Under the pieces are notes generated by a model, which was given only the letters and a program-made list of their open reading frames with translations, made no database searches and was not told the DNA's origin. Source: an uncultured Clostridia bacterium (GTDB lineage Bacteria > Bacillota > Clostridia > Oscillospirales > Oscillospiraceae). Taken from it: 26,391 bases of DNA. The translations under genes and the position numbers were made by a program. The DNA is taken from NCBI GenBank assembly GCA_947383645.1, contig CANDEH010000025.1:1-26391 (forward strand). Reading direction: 5' to 3'. Below are positions 22,659-26,391 of this stretch, in pieces. Positions within the stretch are counted from its first letter, which is position 1. Each line of letters starts with the position of its first letter.

Positions 22659-22909
22659 GGACCGGTCTGACTGCCTTTCTCCCCATCCCAGTCGGATACA
22701 TCTACCGCCCGGATGGGGATGATGGTAGAGATGGCGTGCTTATAGATGAGGTTCTGCTTCCCGTCGCTGAGGACGATTACGGTGAAGGCGTCGAAGCCCC
22801 CGATGGTCCCCCGGATCTGGAAACCGTTCACTAAAAAGACGGTGACGGCCACCTCGCTGCGCCGGGCCCTGGTGAGGAACATGTCCTGTAAATTCGGTGT
22901 CTTAGCCAT
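22655..22909 (-). CDS. hfq: RNA chaperone Hfq
   Basis: An 84-residue Sm-like protein that forms hexamers and pairs small RNAs with messages. Both Sm motifs are present: VNGFQIRGTIGGFDAFTVIV and the YKHAIST motif (Y56-K-H) that binds uridine-rich ends. The C-terminal tail is short. AAAGGAG lies about 12 bases before the ATG, slightly far. miaA upstream and hfq downstream is a widely conserved order. Confidence 0.97.
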   Translation of the reverse strand: MAKTPNLQDMFLTRARRSEVAVTVFLVNGFQIRGTIGGFDAFTVIVLSDGKQNLIYKHAISTIIPIRAVDVSDWDGEKGSQTGP

Positions 22910-22967
22910 TTTTTGTCTGCACTCCTTTGTTTATATGTAGGCAGACAAGGGCTTGTCCGCCTCGGGT

Positions 22968-23915
22968 CTATCTTAGCCCAAGGCGGGACAAAATTTCTGT
23001 CGCTTCCTGTAAAGCCTTATCAAAATCGCGCTCTTTTTCCCAGCAGAGCCAGTGGATGGCCGTATTGCGCCGGAGATAGGTGAGCTGGCGCTTGGCGTAC
23101 TGCCGGGAGCGGAGCTTCACCAGCTCGATGGCCTCCTCCCGGGTGATCTCCCCGGCCCGGCAGGCGATGAACTCCTTGTAGCCGATGGCCTGGAGCGCCG
23201 TACTCCCCGGCGGCAGGTCCAGGGACAGGAGGGCGTCCACCTCCTCCAAAAGCCCCCCGGCCACCATGGCGTCCACCCGGGCGTCGATGAGGGCGCGCAT
23301 ATCCTCCCGGTCTCGGAAGCAGAGGCCGATATAGGCGGCGTCGTACTTCTTCGGCAGATCCCGGGTCTCCTTGTTGTGTTCGGTGATGGTCCTTCCCGTC
23401 TCGTAGTAGACCTCCAGCGCCCGGAGGATCCGCTTCTCATCCGCGCTGTGGAGCCGCTCCGCCGCCGCCGGATCCACGGCCCGCAGCTCCTCCCGGAGGG
23501 GCGCGATCCCCTCCTCCCGGAGCCTCCGCTGGAGCGTCTGGCGCACCGCGCCGCCGGCTTGTCCGGCGGCGAAGGTCCGGCCGGAGACGATGGCGTCCAG
23601 GTAGAGCCCGGTGCCCCCCACCAAGATGGGGAGCCTCCCCCGGCGGAGGATGTCCTGGACACAGTCGTCCGCCGCCGCGGTGAACCGGGCTACGGACCAC
23701 TGCTCGCCGGGGTCGGCGACGCCCACCATGTGGTGGGGCACGCCCTCCGTCTCCTCCGCTGTGGGGGCGGCGGTACCGGTCTCCATGCCCCGGTAGATCT
23801 GCATGGAGTCCACGCTGACCACCTCGCCGTTGTACCGCTTGGCCAGCAGCACCCCCATTTTCGTCTTGCCGCAGGCGGTGGGGCCCACCACGCACAGCAC
23901 CCTTGGTCTCGTCAC
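22968..23915 (-). CDS. miaA: tRNA dimethylallyltransferase MiaA
   Basis: A 315-residue enzyme that transfers a dimethylallyl group to A37 of tRNAs reading codons that begin with U. It has the P-loop GPTACGKT at 11-18, VSVDSMQIYRGMETGTA, GGTGLYLDAI and LRSRQYAKRQLTYLR. The GTG at 23915 is preferred since GGAGG lies eight bases upstream; a TTG at 23939 would add eight residues encoded by the ribosome-site region. It follows a DUF6440 gene and mutL, as in many clostridia. Confidence 0.96.
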   Translation of the reverse strand: MTRPRVLCVVGPTACGKTKMGVLLAKRYNGEVVSVDSMQIYRGMETGTAAPTAEETEGVPHHMVGVADPGEQWSVARFTAAADDCVQDILRRGRLPILVGGTGLYLDAIVSGRTFAAGQAGGAVRQTLQRRLREEGIAPLREELRAVDPAAAERLHSADEKRILRALEVYYETGRTITEHNKETRDLPKKYDAAYIGLCFRDREDMRALIDARVDAMVAGGLLEEVDALLSLDLPPGSTALQAIGYKEFIACRAGEITREEAIELVKLRSRQYAKRQLTYLRRNTAIHWLCWEKERDFDKALQEATEILSRLGLR

Positions 23916-23946
23916 GGCGGTTCCCTCCTCTCCGGGCAAAATATCT

Positions 23947-24147
23947 TCAGTCCTCCAAAAGCTGTCCCCTGGGCGTAATCACCACCTGGCCGTCCGGCCC
24001 CAGCAGGGGCGTCAGCCCGCCGCTGTTCCCGTCCCTGCACCAGAGGTAGTTCACCCCCGTCTCCCGGTCCACCAGCACCCGCAGAGTGCCCAGGGTGAAG
24101 GTGGACTCGCTGTGCGTACAGACAAAACGGAAGTCCTTCTTTCCCAT
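23947..24147 (-). CDS. DUF6440-like small protein
   Basis: A 66-residue protein with the pattern TLRVLVDRETGVNYLWCRDGNSGGLTPLLGPDGQVVI, which matches my recollection of DUF6440 family proteins (small beta-rich proteins, function unknown). It starts 10 bases after mutL ends, with AGGAGG overlapping the mutL stop, so it is part of the mutL-miaA operon. No signal peptide or membrane segment is seen. Confidence 0.75.
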   Translation of the reverse strand: MGKKDFRFVCTHSESTFTLGTLRVLVDRETGVNYLWCRDGNSGGLTPLLGPDGQVVITPRGQLLED

Positions 24148-24157
24148 ATCAATCCTC

Positions 24158-26191
24158 CTATGCCCGCTTAAACATCTTCTCCAGCTCGTATTTCGTCAGC
24201 TTCACCGCCACGGGGCGGCCGTGGGGGCAGTAGCGGACCTCCCCGCTCTGAACCCGCCCGATCAGGGCCCGGAGCTCCCGCTCGTCGCTGTGCCAGCCGC
24301 CCTTGATGGCGGCCTTGCAGGCCATGGTGTGGAGCATGGCGTCCCGGGCGGCGGCGCTGTCGGCGGATCCGGCGGTGCGCAGACGCTGTGCCAGCTCCTC
24401 CAGGGTCTCCCCCACAGCGCCGGCGTCGATGTCCGCGGGGATGGAGCGGACCACAAGGCTCCCGCCGCCGAAGTCCTCCGCCTCAAAGCCGAACTGGCTG
24501 AGGAGGGGCAGGTGCTCCGTCAGCGCCGCCGTGTCCTCCGGGGAGAGGCGCAGCACCTCCGGTGTCAGCAGCTGCTGCACCATCACCGGCTCCTCCCCGG
24601 CCTTCAGCCGGTCAAAATTGATCCGCTCGTGGGCGGCGTGCTTGTCAATCAGCCACACGTCCTCCCCGTCCTCGGCCACGATGTAGGTCCGGAGCACCTC
24701 CCCCACAAACCGCCAGGGGGCGGGGGCGTCGGACAGCAAGGTGCCCTGTATAGCCTCCGGGGCCTCCGGGGCGCGGGGGGCCTCCCGCGCAGAAGGCGGC
24801 GCTTTTGCGGCGGGTATCGCCGTCCCCGCAGCCTCCGCCGGGGGAGGCGCCGCCAAAACCGCCGCGCTCTCCGCCGGGGGCGGGGCTATCGAAGCCGCCG
24901 GAACCTCCGGCAGCACAGTCTCCGTCACGGGGAATATGGGGATTTTCCCGGCGGCGGGGGGTACTTCCCTGGCTGGTACGCCCGGTGGGGGCGCGCTCCG
25001 GCGGAATACGTCGCTGACCGCCACACGGCCCCCCAGCTCCGAGGGGGCCGGGGGCACCTTTGTCACAAAGCCGCCCCTGTTGGGGGGGCCGCCCTGGCTC
25101 TCCCGGAAGGTTTTGGCGTCCATCTGCCGGTAGAAGTCCTTTTTTGGCTCCGCAATGTGCCGCTCCGGCGGCAGAGGGGGGTGATCCGCCGCCGCCGGCT
25201 CCGTGCCGCCGTCCAGGGCGTCCCGCACCACGTGGCAGACGGCGGAGAACACCTCCCGGTCGCTTAAAAACTTCACCACGGTCTTGGCCGGGTGGACGTT
25301 CACATCCACCCGGTCCCTGGGCAATGTCACATGGAGGACGCAGCTGGGGAAGCGGCCCTTCATGATCTGGTTCTGGTAGGCCTCCTCCACGGCGGCGGTG
25401 AGGAGCTGGGACTTGACAAACCGCCCGTTGACGAAGAAAATCTGCATGGCCCGGTTTCCCCGGCCGCAGAGGGGCCGGGAGACGAATCCGGAGACCTCCA
25501 CGCCGTCCCCACTGCCCCGGACCTCCTGAAGACCCAGGGCGAACTCCCGGCCCAGAGCGGCGTAGACGGCGTTTTTCAGCTGGCTGTCCCCGGGGGTGCG
25601 GAACTGGGACTGGCCGTCCTTGACCAGGTGGAAGGCGATGTGGGGGTGGGAGAGGGACAGGTGCTGTACCACTCCGGCCACGGCGGATCCCTCGGCGCTG
25701 TCCCGCTTCATGAATTTCAGGCGGGCGGGGGTGTTGAAGAACAGGTCCCGGACCACCATCGTGGTGCCCTCCGGGCACCCGACGGCGGATACCTTCCCCG
25801 GCATGCCCCCTTCCAGGGACAGCGACGCCCCCGCGTCCCGTCCCCGCCGCCGGGAGAACACGTCCAGGCGGCTGACGGCGGAGATGGCGGCCAGGGCCTC
25901 CCCCCGAAAGCCCAGAGTGCCGATGGCGGAGAGGTCCTCAGCGGTGCGCAGCTTGCTGGTGGCGTGGCGGAGGAAGGCGGTGGGCAGGTCCTCCTCGGGG
26001 ATGCCCTCGCCGTCGTCGGTGACCCGGATGGAGGACATGCCGCCGTTCTGGATCTCCACGGTGATGGACGCCGCGCCGGCGTCGATGGCGTTCTCCACCA
26101 GCTCCTTTACCACGCTGGCGGGGCGCTCGACCACCTCGCCGGCGGCGATGAGGTCGGCGATATGAGGGGGGAGTTGGAGGATTTTTTTCAT
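24158..26191 (-). CDS. mutL: DNA mismatch repair endonuclease MutL
   Basis: A 677-residue mismatch-repair protein. The N-terminal GHKL ATPase (about 1-330) has ELVENAIDAG (E30, N34), DDGEGI and GFRGEAL. A Pro/Ala-rich linker spans about 330-485. The C-terminal dimerisation and nicking domain has DKHAAHER (516-523), ACK (624-626) and CPHGRP (655-660), the set found in MutL proteins of bacteria without MutH. The first motif reads DKHA with a final Asp where the common form is DQHA...E. The ATG at 26191 follows AAGGAG; the upstream 58 codons of open frame are repeat sequence. mutS is expected just upstream beyond the window. Confidence 0.97.
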   Translation of the reverse strand: MKKILQLPPHIADLIAAGEVVERPASVVKELVENAIDAGAASITVEIQNGGMSSIRVTDDGEGIPEEDLPTAFLRHATSKLRTAEDLSAIGTLGFRGEALAAISAVSRLDVFSRRRGRDAGASLSLEGGMPGKVSAVGCPEGTTMVVRDLFFNTPARLKFMKRDSAEGSAVAGVVQHLSLSHPHIAFHLVKDGQSQFRTPGDSQLKNAVYAALGREFALGLQEVRGSGDGVEVSGFVSRPLCGRGNRAMQIFFVNGRFVKSQLLTAAVEEAYQNQIMKGRFPSCVLHVTLPRDRVDVNVHPAKTVVKFLSDREVFSAVCHVVRDALDGGTEPAAADHPPLPPERHIAEPKKDFYRQMDAKTFRESQGGPPNRGGFVTKVPPAPSELGGRVAVSDVFRRSAPPPGVPAREVPPAAGKIPIFPVTETVLPEVPAASIAPPPAESAAVLAAPPPAEAAGTAIPAAKAPPSAREAPRAPEAPEAIQGTLLSDAPAPWRFVGEVLRTYIVAEDGEDVWLIDKHAAHERINFDRLKAGEEPVMVQQLLTPEVLRLSPEDTAALTEHLPLLSQFGFEAEDFGGGSLVVRSIPADIDAGAVGETLEELAQRLRTAGSADSAAARDAMLHTMACKAAIKGGWHSDERELRALIGRVQSGEVRYCPHGRPVAVKLTKYELEKMFKRA

Positions 26192-26231
26192 TGTGGTCTC
26201 CTTGTTTGTACCCAGCGGGGGGGCTTGTTTT

Positions 26232-26390
26232 TTGCCGCGGGCCCCGCGGCGGGGGGACGGGGGGGTTCGCCCCCCGGGGCGACCTACTTTTCTCACGCGA
26301 GAAAAGTAGGCAAAAGCGCGCTTAGGGGTCCGGCGTGGGCGGACTTTAGCCCCCGTTGGGGGCACAGTCCTTATGCGCCTCCCCCCTAAG
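26232..26390. repeat. Compound palindromic repeat upstream of mutL
   Basis: No gene is seen. Nested palindromes fill it: GCCGCGGG/CCCGCGGC (26234-26250); GGGGG-TTCG-CCCCC-type at about 26261-26275; a 12-bp stem CCTACTTTTCTC-ACGC-GAGAAAAGTAGG (26283-26310); GGACT.../...AGTCC (26341-26370) enclosing GCCCCC-GTT-GGGGGC; and an outer pair CTTAGGGG (26321-26328) with CCCCTAAG (26383-26390). The part 26266-26294 is an inverted match to bases 1-29. Confidence 0.82.
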
Positions 26391-26391
26391 A

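Overview
The window looks like a piece of chromosome from a GC-rich, spore-forming clostridium, most likely of the Oscillospiraceae type (Flavonifractor, Oscillibacter or Lawsonibacter relatives). This is inferred from gene content and style: strong AGGAGG-type ribosome sites, third codon positions mostly G or C, SpoIID, DivIVA and SepF, and the clostridial mutL-miaA-hfq run. No rRNA or tRNA gene, CRISPR array, phage module or complete insertion sequence was seen. 27 protein genes are called. Twenty-four are on the minus strand; only gyrA, the small gene after it and spoIID are on the plus strand.

Layout. 1-2970: gyrA with a small membrane-protein gene and a terminator. 3115-5126: a translationally coupled pair, a polysaccharide-deacetylase lipoprotein and a membrane protein of unknown function. 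5250-8780: the conserved rpmH-rnpA-yidD-yidC-khpB (jag) cluster, driven by a consensus promoter at 8751-8779 and closed by a strong terminator at 5250-5298. It is not next to dnaA and it converges on gyrA. 9225-10962: cinA-rnhA. 11341-14432: membrane protein-thiI-GNAT-DUF4291, apparently one operon under a promoter whose -10 box lies in a palindrome. 15003-16010: spoIID. 16037-17392: mnmE, separated from its usual khpB/yidC neighbours. 17716-18802: a HAD phosphatase with a Lar-like zinc ribbon. 18890-20490: divIVA and sepF (septum and pole proteins). 20670-22909: hfq, an HlyD-like membrane protein and yggS. 22968-26191: mutL, a DUF6440 protein and miaA.

Themes. The genes serve DNA topology and repair (GyrA, MutL, RNase HI), tRNA modification and processing (MnmE, MiaA, ThiI, RnpA), membrane-protein insertion (YidC, YidD), RNA binding (KhpB, Hfq) and division or sporulation (DivIVA, SepF, SpoIID). 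They are mostly core genes. The least explained material is non-coding. Many gaps are filled with compact inverted repeats: an 11-hairpin array at 10984-11334, a roughly 270-bp element with near-perfect terminal inverted repeats just upstream of spoIID (14703-14979), a hairpin cluster with two mutually exclusive folds at 8886-9088, and related repeat copies in opposite orientation at the two window ends. These look like dispersed non-autonomous repeat families and are the best candidates for something undescribed.
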